Positions 36,301 to 49,250 of a DNA stretch of 64,000 nt are shown here, in pieces (position 1 is the first letter of the stretch; the number at the start of each line of letters is the position of its first letter). Made by a program: the position numbers and the translations under genes. The DNA lies in assembly GCA_030762895.1 (NCBI GenBank), contig CM061062.1, positions 134,337,104 to 134,401,103 on the forward strand, read 5' to 3'. The stretch is from Sophora flavescens. Its lineage: Eukaryota > Streptophyta > Magnoliopsida > Fabales > Fabaceae. Below the pieces are notes generated by a model that ran no database searches, was not told the origin of the DNA, and worked only from the letters and a program-made list of their open reading frames with translations.

Positions 36301-37273
36301 TGTGTGCCTATGTGGATGGGAAGAGGTTGCGCACCTGTTGGCAGAGTGCCAAGTTAGCCAGTGTGGCTATGGAGTCCGATCAACTCTTATGATGTTGGGG
36401 TATCTCATGAGATTAGGACGAAAATTAGATGATGAATAGAAGTGTCATGCATAATTTTATGGATGATGTTTGGGGTGTTAAACCCACTGATAAACTATTA
36501 GCTTATAAATGCTTGTGTGGTAAATGTATATGTGTTATGTGGTGTCGCGCATTTAGTTATTGTGTTAAAACCATATATTGGCGTCTCACCCTTACACACA
36601 TTTCAGGATTCTTCTAGTTCGATATTGTACCCTGGGTACTTTAACACAGATGGTGCAGAGGAGTCTTTCTAAGTCACTCAGAGACTTAGATCTAGTTGCT
36701 TGATGAGGTATTACTTGCGGAATAACTTTTAGAACGACCAGCTTAGGGTTGAGACTTAGATTATTTTGAGAAGTATGTATGAGTATGGCTCAGAGAGCCT
36801 TTATTTTAAAATGAAATGTTTATGGCTCGGAGAGCGTTGTGTTGAAAGAAAACTTAAACTTTTCCCTTTGGTCTTGTAAAGCTTATGGTTATGACTATTA
36901 TTTTTATATATATTGCTGTCTGGTTGGATTTGGTGTAACTGAAATTCTGGAGTGAAAATGTAATTATTTTAGCAGGTGTTCTTTTACCTGGGATGTCCGA
37001 ATTACAGAGGAGACTCTGTCGAAATTTTCGTAAAATACTAGCTTTTATTCAAGTATATTCTTTAAATTAAATAGGCTTGTCAAGCTATGATAGTAAGTTT
37101 GTGTGTCGATCAATTAAGGCTTAGGTATGGAGTCGTGATAAAAAAAAAAAATTACACCCAATTTCAGACACTTATATACTTATATAAATTATTTTCCGAA
37201 AGCACCAGCAAATTATCTTTTAATTTTATTTCTGCACGTGTTTAGAAGGTAATGCCCAAGGGAGGGTGTTACA
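33359..37273 (+). mobile_element. 5' LTR of element B, 3915 bp
   Basis: Runs from TGTAACACCC to GGGTGTTACA and pairs with 50246-50625 plus 56941-60471, from which it differs only at scattered bases, so the insertion is recent. Contents in order: CT-rich tract (33857-33980), GC-rich segment (~34010-34150 and 34265-34345), AAACCCTAACCCTAACCC near 34404, CGAGACGTCGGGG near 35740, three 36-bp tandem units (35910-36017), GGCAGACGTGC near 36118, ATCTCATGAGAT (36402-36413) and CATATATTGGCGTCTCACC near 36570. It lies in Athila pol. The flanks, TTAGG left and ACCGG right, are an imperfect target duplication. Confidence 0.9.
35910..36017 (+). repeat. 36-bp tandem repeat in LTR B, three units
   Basis: Units beginning GACAGTGAGGTCCTATG start at 35910, 35946 and 35982, the third slightly diverged. 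The same three units are in the 3' LTR at about 59109-59216. Confidence 0.9.
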
Positions 37274-37276
37274 GAG

Positions 37277-37288
37277 TGGTATCAGAGC
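37277..37288 (+). promoter_or_regulatory. Primer binding site of element B
   Basis: TGGTATCAGAGC, a perfect match to the complement of the plant initiator tRNA-Met 3' end, three bases after the LTR. Confidence 0.9.
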
Positions 37289-38004
37289 TGGTCGAGTCTT
37301 TCGGGATCTTTGGGGAATAGGTCTGTTGTGTTGACGTTGTGTTTTCTCTGAAGTGAGACGATGTTGTGTTTTTTCTGAAGTGAGACTTGTTTGAATTACT
37401 TTCAGAAGTAATATGTGTTAATAAAGAAGTAGGGAATTACAGAAAAGTGTCTATGGTAGTTTTACCTAAGTTGAATGTGAACGGAAAAGAAAAGTTCTTG
37501 AGTAAAATTAAGTTGATAGAAAAGTTCGAGGATGAGATGTGCAATGAAGTTATTTTGAAGATATGCGATGAAGTTATTTTGAGAATGAGATGTGTGAGAT
37601 GATATCGAATTGGAGTGGTGAATTATAATCAAGAGGAGTTAAGACTATGATTAAACATTTTGAGTAGGGAGTTGATGCGTGGTGCTGTGAAGACATTGTT
37701 AGTATTAATGATAAAATTTAGAGTTAGATGATTGGAATAAGGTTTATGGTGGAACCATGTTGATAAGAGAAGTGATTAAGTTTTGATTTTGTTTTTCGAG
37801 GGTGATAGACTTTGATGCAATTTTGAGGATAGTACGGATATGTAGAAATGACGTAAGAATGAATTGTGTTATGGAATATGGAATAAGAGGAATGAAGTGA
37901 TGTGAAGGGTAATGTAAAATCTTAAGTTTAAGATGAGATTGCAAAATTCTGTATAGTTTGAGTGACGAAATTTCGAGGACGAAATTTTTTTAGTGGGGTA
38001 GTAA
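37289..38004 (+). mobile_element. Short internal region, first copy (family C type)
   Basis: From about 37315 onward it is nearly identical to 42054-42745. The first ~30 bases (TCTTTCGGGATCTTTGGGG) follow the family A/B form instead of the C form (TTTCGGGAATGTTGGG). An open frame of 71 codons (37387-37602) encodes a basic, unrecognised peptide; related sequence at 48860-48960 inside element B is full of stops, so I do not call it a gene. The right end has CGAAATTTCGAGGACGAAAT and the purine tract AGTGGGGTAGTAA before the next LTR. Confidence 0.75.
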
Positions 38005-41000
38005 TGTAACACCCCGATTTTCGTTGCTTCGTAATATCGGTAAGAAATATATAAATATATATTTTTATCCGAGACTTAGAAAATGATTTTGGACAAACCA
38101 AGGTCATTTCCATGTTATACTTATTTTCATAAGTCACGGGGAAGTTTGTGGGTTGAAAATCTGAGGTAAAACCTAGTCTGCCGTTTTTACGTGTTTTCAC
38201 CGACAAGAAAAGTTCTATCGCTCGGAAGACCTAATTTTAAGTTGTGAACGAGATGAAAAATGTTTTTATCGTATTTGCTACGATACTGGAAGTTTTGAAA
38301 ATTTTGGTAAAAAAATAAAATAATTTACGTTTTTACGGGCGGAATACGTAATCGGGGTAGACGACGGAGTGGATTTTGGAGTTTCTAAGAGCCGATAGAG
38401 GATTTATCTTAGGATTTTGAGATGATTCATGGGGATGAATCATATTTTTAAGTCTAGAAGGTTTTTCAGGGTTAAAGTGAAAATTTATGGATTTTACGCT
38501 TTAGTCCCTGAACTTTCTGTTAATTACCCTTTTGTCCCTGAGTTAGTTTCTAAGTTTTTTCAAGTGAATTGGGCTAGAATCCTTGTTCCAAATCCATAGA
38601 GAACCGTGGCTTTGAGGCCCAAATTCCTTACCCATGACTTAAGTTTCATAAAGCCCATTTGAAACCATATAAGTTTCCTATGTCAACATAAGCTTTAAGC
38701 CTTTTTGGTGGGCCCCACAAAGATGAATTCAAGCCCAAATTCCTTAGGCCCATGCGCAAGCCCAATATGGAGTGAAGGTTGCCCTCATCTTGGATGAGCA
38801 AAGAGCAAAGAACATTCTAGAAGTTTCTACTACATTCCACACCATTCTACATTCTTCCACATTATTCTACTATTTTCTCAAATCTTCTTCAACAAGCTAG
38901 GTTTTCCTAAGATATTTATGACAAAAATCAGCCAAAAGTCATCAAGATATGACCACATTTATTGTGGCAAAAAGTCATCATGACAATTTAATGATAATTT
39001 GCAAACTAGTCCTTAAACTTATGGAATCTTTGCAAAATGGTCCCTATGAGTTATTTGCACTTAAATCCTTTGAAAAGCCACCTCCTTTCTACTTGGTCCT
39101 CAAAAGTGGCGCAGCCCACATGTCTATAAATACCCTTACTCACCTTTCACTTAGTTTCTATTGCCTTTTGTTCAAAAACCTAAAGTTCATAAGTCTTTGA
39201 ATGTCAAGTTTGTGAAGAAAGTTCTTGGATCTTCACTTGTTTTTGATCTTCAAGAGGTGAATCCTATTCTTCTTCTCTAATCATGTCTATGTTCTTCAAT
39301 CAATTTCTTGATTCAAGGCTTATATCATAGTTGTTCATCACTTTTAAGTTTCTAGATCTAGAACTTTGAAAATTCATAACTAATTCTAGAAAAATCCTTT
39401 TGACATGAAACCAATTGCTTTGATCTTATAATCATCTCTATTTTCATCATCTAGAAGCATAAGATAATGAGAAATTTCTTTCCTAAAAATCTAGCCTTGG
39501 CCGAATCTAGTAAAGTAGGTTTGGTAGAGTTTTGTTCATGTGTTGTCATGTATGATCATGTATTCTATATGACATGTATGTATACACATTCAAATCCATG
39601 ATAGATTATTAAAATGAAAATCTTTACTAAAAAATCCCTATGTTGGCCGAAACCCTAGGTGGTTAGATTTGTTGAGTTTTTGTTCATAGTTTTCCTTAAT
39701 GATCTTGTTAATCAAACTCTTAGTATGTATGCCTTATAAATCCAAGTTGGTTTATTAAACTAAGAACCCTAGCCCTATAAACATGTTGAGGCCGAATCCT
39801 TGTATAAAAGAGTTAGGAAGTTTTGAGTTTGAAACTTAGTGGTTTAGTCACTAATCTATGATTTAGGTTAATTAAGGACCATTAATCTATGACTTAATCA
39901 TGATTAGCAATTTTAAGGATTTTGAACCCTAAAAGTCAGCCCTTGGCCGAAACCTAACCCTCATGAGTTAAGTATGTTGTGGTTTGATTTGATTTATTTT
40001 GGTTGCAATTCGTTTGAAGGAATCAATCGGGTTGGATTGACCTAAAGCCGACGGAGGAAATCGGATTAAATCGGAGGTTGTTTGAAAACGTTAGTTGAGT
40101 CTTCAAGAGGTAAGGGGAGCTTACCTGAGGGATTTTCTCTATAACTATTTGCTTTTGGTGTGGCTTGTATGATTTATATGTGGTTTGTGATTAATTGTTT
40201 ATGTTCTTTACGATGTGTTGTTTATCTGTGTATCGGTGTTTGATCCGCCTTTACTTTATTTAGTTATCTGCAGATCGTATATGATATTGTTATGATGCAT
40301 GATCTGCCTGAGGATATAATTTTGATAATTTTTGTTGAATGTTGTTTGTGAGTGTTGTTTGAGAGGCCTAACAGTGGTCAGTGCACAACCGATTAATCAA
40401 ATAAAAGATTTAATAAGCTGTGAAAGTTATATTCAATGTTTTATGGGAAATGTTGGAATATAATAGTGGAGGAAAATATGATTTTTGTAAAAATAATGAG
40501 TTTTGAGAAATATGATAAAAAGTGATTTTTGTGAAATTAATATTCGAAAAGACCTTATTTATTATATAAGAAAATTATTTTAGAAGAAATATCAAAGTTT
40601 GACTTTAAGAACATTTTCTTTGAAAATACTAAATGATGGCAAGTTTTGAAATTATTTAAGAAGAAAGTTTGAAAACAAAGAAGACTTAATTTAAAAAGAG
40701 ATTTAATCTGAAATGATTTATTATAGTTGAAGTTTCGATAAAAAGAAGTTATTAATGATTTGACGTTATTTTGTAAAAGATGTAAAAAGATTTAAAAGAT
40801 GTAAAAAGATTGTAAAAGGATATAAAAAGATGTAAAAAGATATAAAAGATGTAAAAGATGTAAAAGATGTAAAACGATATAAAAAGATGTAAAAGATATA
40901 GGACTTAATAACCGAGACGTCGGGGTATTAAGGTTTGTTGTGTTGTAGACTGGGTATCTAATAAAAGAAGTTAACACATTGTAAAATGTTTTCTATTACC

Positions 41001-42012
41001 ACGACCCTAAGACTGATTGCAAGGTCTAGGGGCTTCGTGATTGAGCACTCGGACTTTGAGGTCCTGTGTTGTTAGTAAAAGATGTAAAAAATGTTTCAAA
41101 AGATGTTAAGTCGTAAGCTTTTGAGAGCTTTAACAAATAAAGATATATCACAAAGAAAAGTGTTGAGAACAAAATGTTTTCTTGCATGCATTTGGCAGAC
41201 GTGCCATGATTAGAAGAGGGATTACCTTGCGGCGTCAGGGTAGATCGTACAAAGATGTTCTCATTGTGCCCGGGGTTTGGACAATGAGGCCCCATCTCAG
41301 AGTGTTATCACTGTGCGACGATGTTGGACAGTGTGCGATGGGCGTGCCTGTGGCGTTGTGCCTGTGGCAATCGAGTCTGATCAACTCATCAAGAGGTTGG
41401 AGATATCTCATGAGATTAAATATGAATGTTTAGATGATATATTAAAGTGTTCATGCATAGTTTTTCCAATGTTGATGTTTGGGGTGTGAAACCCATTGAT
41501 AATGAGATATTATGATATGAATGAGTATGTTGTTATAGACATATATATGTGTATGTGCCTTCTTTTGTGTTGCGCATTTAGTTATGGTGATGAATCCATA
41601 TATTGGCGTCTCACCCTTACAAACATATCAGAGTTGTACAAGGGGTATGATTTCTACAAGAAGACGAAGGCTATCTAGTTCGAGGCATGCTGTTGCGGGT
41701 TTTTATTGGTTGTAGTGTCCGTTAGTTATGACCAGCTTAGGTAATGTTATGTTTTAAGAATAAAGTTGATTATGATTTATATGAGAAAAATATGAGGTAG
41801 TATAGTTGGAGGACTTATATACATTATGTTGTTAAGTGTGATCTGATTACGTTGCTGTGGTTAGGAGGTTAAAAGAAAAAGAAAAAAATTTTATCACCAT
41901 ATTTTGAAAATATAAACGTTGAGAAAACATGATTTTCCGAAAGCAACCAGCAAATTAAGTTTTATTTCCGCAAACGGGTAACCATGTGATGACCCGAGAT
42001 TAGGGTGTCACA
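38005..42012 (+). mobile_element. Family-C LTR, first copy, 4008 bp
   Basis: Runs from TGTAACACCC to GGGTGTCACA. Nearly identical to 42746-46738. TATAAATA at 39125-39132 is a likely promoter. Further landmarks: AAAGATGTAAA array at ~40772-40900, CGAGACGTCGGGG near 40912, GGCAGACGTGC near 41197, ATCTCATGAGAT at 41405-41416, and CATATATTGGCGTCTCACC near 41600. No coding capacity. Confidence 0.9.
40772..40900 (+). repeat. AAAGATGTAAA short-period array
   Basis: Roughly a dozen units of GATGTAAAA/GATATAAAA type, 9-13 bases each. The paired array at ~45508-45625 has one GATGTAAAA unit fewer, which suggests replication slippage since the two LTRs separated. Confidence 0.8.
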
Positions 42013-42016
42013 TTAG

Positions 42017-42028
42017 TGGTATCAGAGC
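42017..42028 (+). promoter_or_regulatory. Primer binding site, family C
   Basis: TGGTATCAGAGC four bases after the LTR end at 42012, followed by the leader TGGTCGAGTCTTTCGGG. Confidence 0.9.
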
Positions 42029-42745
42029 TGGTCGAGTCTTTCGGGAATGTTGGGAAATAGGTCTGTTGTGTTGACGTTGTGTTTTCTCTGAAGTGAGACG
42101 ATGTTGTGTTTTTTCTGAAGTGAGACTTGTTTGAATTACTTTCAGAAGTAATATGTGTTAATAAAGAAGTAGGGAATTACAGAAAAGTGTCTATGGTAGT
42201 TTTACCTAAGTTGAATGTGAACGGAAAAGAAAAGTTCTTGAGTAAAATTAAGTTGATAGAAAAGTTCGAGGATGAGATGTGCAATGAAGTTATTTTGAAG
42301 ATATGCGATGAAGTTATTTTGAGAATGAGATGTGTGAGATGATATCGAATTGGAGTGGTGAATTATAATCAAGAGGAGTTAAGACTATGATTAAACATTT
42401 TGAGTAGGGAGTTGATGCGTGGTGCTGTGAAGACATTGTTAGTATTAATGATAAAATTTAGAGTTAGATGATTGGAATAAGGTTTATGGTGGAACCATGT
42501 TGATAAGAGAAGTGATTAAGTTTTGATTTTGTTTTTCGAGGGTGATAGACTTTGATGCAATTTTGAGGATAGTACGGATATGTAGAAATGACGTAAGAAT
42601 GAATTGTGTTATGGAATATGGAATAAGAGGAATGAAGTGATGTGAAGGGTAATGTAAAATCTTAAGTTTAAGATGAGATTGCAAAATTCTGTATAGTTTC
42701 GAGTGACGAAATTTCGAGGACGAAATTTTTTTAGTGGGGTAGTAA
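42029..42745 (+). mobile_element. Short internal region, second copy
   Basis: About 0.7 kb with no gag or pol, only the same 71-codon open frame (42127-42342) and the 3' purine tract. An LTR element this short inside cannot supply its own proteins and would depend on an active relative. Confidence 0.8.
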
Positions 42746-45700
42746 TGTAACACCCCGATTTTCGTTGCTTCAGTAATATCGGTAAGAAATATATAAATAT
42801 ATATTTTTATCCGAGACTTAGAAAATGATTTTGGACAAACCAAGGTCATTTCCATGTTATACTTATTTTCATAAGTCACGGGAAGTTTGTGGGTTGAAAA
42901 TTCGCACGAAAACCGGTCCGTTTTACAGGTTTTCACCGACAAGAAAAGTTTCTGCTCGGAAGACCTAATTTTAAGTTGTGAACGAGATGAAAAATGTTTT
43001 TATCGTATTTGCTACGATACTGGAAGTTTTGAAAATTTTGGTAAAAAAATAAAATAATTTACGTTTTACAGGCGAATACGTAATCGGGGTAGACGACTTG
43101 AGTGGATTTTGGATTTTCTAAGAGCCGATAGAGGATTTATCTTAGGATTTTGAGATGATTCATGGGGATGAATCATATTTTTAAGTCTAGAAGGTTTTTC
43201 AGGGTTAAAGTGAAAATTTATGGATTTTACGCTTTAGTCCCTGAACTTTCTGTTAATTACCCTTTTGTCCCCCGAGTTAGTTTCTAAGTTTTTTCAAGTG
43301 AATTGGGCTAGAATCCTTGTTCCAAATCCATAGAGAACCGTGGCTTTGAGGCCCAAATTCCTTACCCATGACTTAAGTTTCATAAAGCCCATTTGAAACC
43401 ATATAAGTTTCCTATGTCAACATAAGCTTTAAGCCTTTTTGGTGGGCCCCACAAAGATGAATTCAAGCCCAAATTCCTTAGGCCCATGCGCAAGCCCAAT
43501 ATGGAGTGAAGGTTGCCCTCATCTTGGATGAGCAAAGAGCAAAGAACATTCTAGAAGTTTCTACTACATTCCACACCATTCTACATTCTTCCACATTATT
43601 CTACTATTTTCTCAAATCTTCTTCAACAAGCTAGGTTTTCCTAAGATATTTATGACAAAAATCAGCCAAAAGTCATCAAGATATGACCACATTTATTGTG
43701 GCAAAAAGTCATCATGACAATTTAATGATAATTTGCAAACTAGTCCTTAAACTTATGGAATCTTTGCAAAATGGTCCCTATGAGTTATTTGCACTTAAAT
43801 CCTTTGAAAAGCCACCTCCTTTCTACTTGGTCCTCAAAAGTGGCGCAGCCCACATGTCTATAAATACCCTTACTCACCTTTCACTTAGTTTCTATTGCCT
43901 TTTGTTCAAAAACCTAAAGTTCATAAGTCTTTGAATGTCAAGTTTGTGAAGAAAGTTCTTGGATCTTCACTTGTTTTTGATCTTCAAGAGGTGAATCCTA
44001 TTCTTCTTCTCTAATCATGTCTATGTTCTTCAATCAATTTCTTGATTCAAGGCTTATATCATAGTTGTTCATCACTTTTAAGTTTCTAGATCTAGAACTT
44101 TGAAAATTCATAACTAATTCTAGAAAAATCCTTTTGACATGAAACCAATTGCTTTGATCTTATAATCATCTCTATTTTCATCATCTAGAAGCATAAGATA
44201 ATGAGAAATTTCTTTCCTAAAAATCTAGCCTTGGCCGAATCTAGTAAAGTAGGTTTGGTAGAGTTTTGTTCATGTGTTGTCATGTATGATCATGTATTCT
44301 ATATGACATGTATGTATACACATTCAAATCCATGATAGATTATTAAAATGAAAATCTTTACTCAAAAATCCCTATGTTGGCCGAAACCCTAGGTGGTTAG
44401 ATTTGTTGAGTTTTTGTTCATAGTTTTCCTTAATGATCTTGTTAATCAAACTCTTAGTATGTATGCCTTATAAATCCAAGTTGGTTTATTAAACTAAGAA
44501 CCCTAGCCCTATAAACATGTTGAGGCCGAATCCTTGTATAAAAGAGTTAGGAAGTTTTGAGTTTGAAACTTAGTGGTTTAGTCACTAATCTATGATTTAG
44601 GTTAATTAAGGACCATTAATCTATGACTTAATCATGATTAGCAATTTTAAGGATTTTGAACCCTAAAAGTCAGCCCTTGGCCGAAACCTAACCCTCATGA
44701 GTTAAGTATGTTGTGGTTTGATTTGATTTATTTTGGTTGCAATTCGTTTGAAGGAATCAATCGGGTTGGATTGACCTAAAGCCGACGGAGGAAATCGGAT
44801 TAAATCGGGAGGTTGTTTGAAAACGTTAGTTGAGTCTTCAAGAGGTCAGGGGAGCTTACCTGAGGGATTTTCTCTATAACTATTTGCTTTTGGTGTGGCT
44901 TGTATGATTTATATGTGGTTTGTGATTAATTGTTTATGTTCTTTACGATGTGTTGTTTATCTGTGTATCGGTGTTTGATCTGCCTTTACTTTATTTAGTT
45001 ATCTGCAGTCGTATATGATATTGTTATGATGCATGATCTGCCTGAGGATATAATTTTGATAATTTTTGTTGAATGTTGTTTGTGAGTGTTGTTTGAGAGG
45101 CCTAACAGTGGTCAGTGCACAACCGATTAATCAAATAAAAGATTTAATAAGTTGTGAAAGTTATATTCAATGTTTTATGGGAAATGTTGGAATATAATAG
45201 TGGAGGAAAATATGATTTTTGTAAAAATAATGAGTTTTGAGAAATATGATAAAAAGTGATTTTTGTGAAATTAATATTCGAAAAGACCTTATTTATTATA
45301 TAAGAAAATTATTTTAGAAGAAATATCAAAGTTTGACTTTAAGAACATTTTCTTTGAAAATACTAAATGATGGCAAGTTTTGAAATTATTTAAGAAGAAA
45401 GTTTGAAAACAGCAGTACTTAATTTAAAAAGAGATTTAATCTGAAATGATTTATTATAGTTGAAGTTTCGATAAAAAGAAGTTATTAATGATTTGACGTT
45501 ATTTTGTAAAAGATGTAAAAAGATTTAAAAGATGTAAAAAGATTGTAAAAAGATATAAAAAGATGTAAAAAGATATAAAAGATGTAAAAGATGTAAAACG
45601 ATATAAAAAGATGTAAAAGATATAGGACTTAATAACCGAGACGTCGGGGTATTAAGGTTTGTTGTGTTGTAGACTGGGTATCTAATAAAAGAAGTTAACA

Positions 45701-46738
45701 CATTGTAAAATGTTTTCTATTACCACGACCCTAAGACTGATTGCAAGGTCTAGGGGCTTCGTGATTGAGCACTCGGACTTTGAGGTCCTGTGTTGTTAAT
45801 AAAAGATGTAAAAAATGTTTCAAAAGATGTTAAGTCGTAAGCTTTTGAGAGCTTTGACAAATAAAGATATATCACAAAGAAAAGTGTTGAGAACAAAATG
45901 TTTTCTTGCATGCATTTGGCAGACGTGCCATGATTAGAAGAGGGATTACCTTGCGGCGTCAGGGTAGATCGTACAAAGATGTTCTCATTTGTGCCCGGGT
46001 TTGGACAATGAGGCCCCATCTCGAGTGTTATCACCGTGCCACGATGTTGGACAAAGGTGTGCGATGGGCGTGCTCGTGGCGGTGTGCCTGTGGCAATCGA
46101 GTCTGATCAACTCATCAAGAGGTTGGAGATATCTCATGAGATTAAATATGAATGTTTAGATGATATATTGAAGTGTTCATGCATAGTTTTTCCAATGTTG
46201 ATGTTTGGGGTGTGAAACCCATTGATAATGAGATATTATGATATGAATGAGTATGTTGTTATAGACATATATATGTGTATGTGCCTTCTTTTGTGTTGCG
46301 CATTTAGTTATGGTGATGAATCCATATATTGGCGTCTCACCCTTACAAACATATCAGAGTTGTACAAGGGGTATGATTTCTACAAGAAGACGAAGGCTAT
46401 CTAGTTTGAGGCATGCTGTTGCGGGTTTTTATTGGTTGTAGTGTTCGTTAGTTACGACCAGCTTAGGTAATGTTATGTTTTAAGAATAAAGTTGATTATG
46501 ATTTATATGAGAAAAATATGAGGTAGTATAGTTAGAGGACTTATATACATTATGTAGTTAAGTGTGATCTGATTACGTTGCTGTGGTTAGGAGGTTAAAA
46601 GAAAAAGAAAAAAATTTTATCACCATATTTTGAAAATATAAACGTTGAGAAAACATGATTTTCCGAAAGCAACCAGCAAATTAAGTTTTATTTCCGCAAA
46701 CGGGTAACCATGTGATGACCCAAAATTAGGGTGTCACA
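42746..46738 (+). mobile_element. Family-C LTR, second copy, 3993 bp
   Basis: Same ends and landmarks as 38005-42012, with TATAAATA at 43859-43866 and ATCTCATGAGAT at 46131-46142. The sequence after it (AATGTTACTTGGG) is not a primer site, so it behaves as a 3' LTR. The 5 bases before 38005 (AGTAA) and after 46738 (AATGT) do not match, so the LTR-C pair is not a simple insertion. Confidence 0.9.
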
Positions 46739-49250
46739 AATGTTACTTGGGTTCGGATATGACATTCGATTATCCTTGCGAATCGTGTCAGACATTCGAA
46801 ACAAGGTGTTTGTGTATAGGATTTTTCCGGGAATGTTCCCTGGAAATATTCTAGGTTTATGGTTAGTAAAGGACATTGATTTTTGATTGATCTAGTTTCT
46901 GGATTCGGTCAGATCTATGTCGTTTTGTGTAGGATGTTGCCTACAAAGTTGAAAAGAGTTGTATGACTCGATTCAACTGAAAGATTGGTGGTTAGAACCG
47001 TTTGCTAGACCGAGTGTTTTCCTTGTGAAGCACCAATGTTGTGTGGAGGCTCGTGTCACCGTCTAGATTTCTGACGACTAGGTAAAAGGACGAATTATGA
47101 AAACGTATTCTCTGACTCGCGTAGTTGATTTGGTAAATTAGTTGCGAGGAGTTGTCATCTACTCAAAGATCGACGTGAAGACGAGTTAGTACCAGATTGG
47201 AGTGATGACCTATCTAAGGTTTTGCATCGTCAACTCAGTTTATGGGAAAAGATCAACCTTTGCATGTTTGATCGATTGATTAAGTTGTCTGGAATCGTAC
47301 CCAATTCAAGGTGGTTATACTAAGCTTGGCTAGAAAGACGTGTATGTTGGTTAGAACCAAGACGAATTGAGTGGATTTTCGATATTGGGTGAGTGTCTCG
47401 TGATTGAGGAATTCTTCATTGTACCCTTTGATTCTCTGGTGTTTGTTAGTTGACATTTATTTCTCAATCCTGTGATTGTATTAGATACTCACAACGGTGA
47501 AGTTTGTGTGGGTCAGATAAATTTTCTGATCTTAATTTGAAATATGTCAGGACTCATGAATTAGTTATGCTGATGCATAAATTTCCAATTATACATTTCT
47601 TTGTTTGTGAGAAGTTGTACTCACACTTCTAAATGATCCTCGATGTATTAGACATTTGAGTGAATTGGTTTCAAGGAATCGATTGGTCTGGATACTTTCA
47701 CATTTTGTTGAGAGAAGTGGTTATGACTATTTCTTGAGTTATAACCCAGATAATTTCGTGATAGTAGAAGTTTCTTGGTGAAACTTAGTTTCGTCACTTC
47801 TATTTTTGATAGAGGTGAAAGTCATCATTTTGTAAATTCTTTGTAATAAGAATAAGAATTAATCCTCTTGGGATTAGACATTATTCACCCCTTGATTCTT
47901 TGAATCCGTTGGAAGATTCTTGTGGAAGAATGAACTTTATTAGATTCATGTTTGTAAATGTGTATTGATCATGCATTTTTACACCCACGAACCTGATGGA
48001 ATGATCTTTTTCCATACTGGATGTTCCGATATCTTTCAAATTAATGAAATTCTTTTCTATGCTTATGTGAAAGTGAAATCAAGAAAAATTTCTTTTCTTG
48101 AGAAATTCTTTTATGATCACCAAGTTCATGTCTTATTGCGGTTCAAAAGTACTTGTTGTCATTGATCATTTTAATTCTACGTACTTTCCAAATGTTGTCG
48201 ATGTGTGACTTATTTCATCCGTCGTGAGTTGAATATCTCCACATCAAGATGTACAATTGAGACCTTCCTTGTTGAGATGTTGGTATTCCTTCAATCTGTT
48301 ATGAGTTTTCTGAAGACCTGTATGAGTCTTGTTTGAACTCAAGTGATCGTTGATCGACTGGTGAAGTTTACATTTTCTTACGAGTTAAGATCCACAAGCG
48401 GAGTTAGTGAACCGAATAATGTATCAGAGGATTGTTCAGACTTCAAGGAGTATCTTCAAGTGTTGTTTCAGATGAGAAACGGAAGTTATCAACTTGTGTC
48501 GGTTAAGTTTATTTTAAGTGTTGAGAACTAAGTTGAGGCTAAGTCTGACCGATCATCCTTAGTGGGATGGATACGTAATGGGATGACATATCTTTAGCAG
48601 ATTAGTTGGGAATAGTATGGTACTTAATTTTTGTCATCTCTATGGTAGGACAACCATAGTTGATAGGAGCTTTGTTAATGTATAGATGTCAATGGTATTA
48701 TGAGAACCCTTAAGTTCAACATTATTGAGTGAGATGATTACAATGGATCTTATCGTGATCGAGGTAGATATATCATTAAAGGAATTTAGAGTAGTGATCA
48801 ATGTTTATGGTTAATGTTGACTTCGTGAGTCCGAGGATTAACGGAAAAATATATATGGTAGTTTTCCTTAAGCTGAATGGAAATAGTAAAAAGGAGTTCT
48901 TGAGTGAAACTAAGTAGTTAGAAAAGTTTAAGAATTATGATTTTGGATAATTCAAGTTGAAGTGATTCCTTTTGGTTGTAGTTGCATGGAGGAATGTAAT
49001 CGTATTCTTTAAGATTGAAATGAATAACCATGATATAATTTGGAGTAGTGGAATATGTTCAACGGAAACTAAGACAACAATTGTATACTTTGAGTTGAAG
49101 GTTGATGTATGATGGGGTAAAAGTTAGTGTTGAACTTGATGTTCATCGTGAGGATAAGGTGTTGAAAAAGTTTTGCTAGCAGACTAATTTGGAGGCAAGA
49201 AGTGATTAAGTTTTGATTGTGTTTTTCGAGTGTGATAAGCTATGGCGAAA
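46739..49250 (+). pseudogene. Heavily decayed Tekay-type pol
   Basis: No long open frame, but fragments can be read through stops. FARPSVF near 47005 resembles the RT N-terminal block. SKIDVKTS followed by YQIGVM near 47165-47205 corresponds to the RT motif SKIDLRSGYHQ. IVDRLVKF near 48345 resembles the integrase motif VDRLTKSAHF. Part of it (47765-48060) is shared with element A at 18390-18680. Its decay contrasts with the near-identity of the LTRs around it, so the element was probably already non-coding when it last moved. Confidence 0.55.

Noticed and set aside
37387..37602. 71-codon frame identical in two places (also 42127-42342)
   Set aside because: Identity follows from the recent duplication of the whole unit; related sequence at 48860-48960 is full of stops, so no evidence of coding selection.
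38005..46738. LTR-C pair as a simple insertion into element B
   Set aside because: Flanking 5-mers AGTAA and AATGT do not match, and the upstream 0.7 kb duplicates the C internal region.
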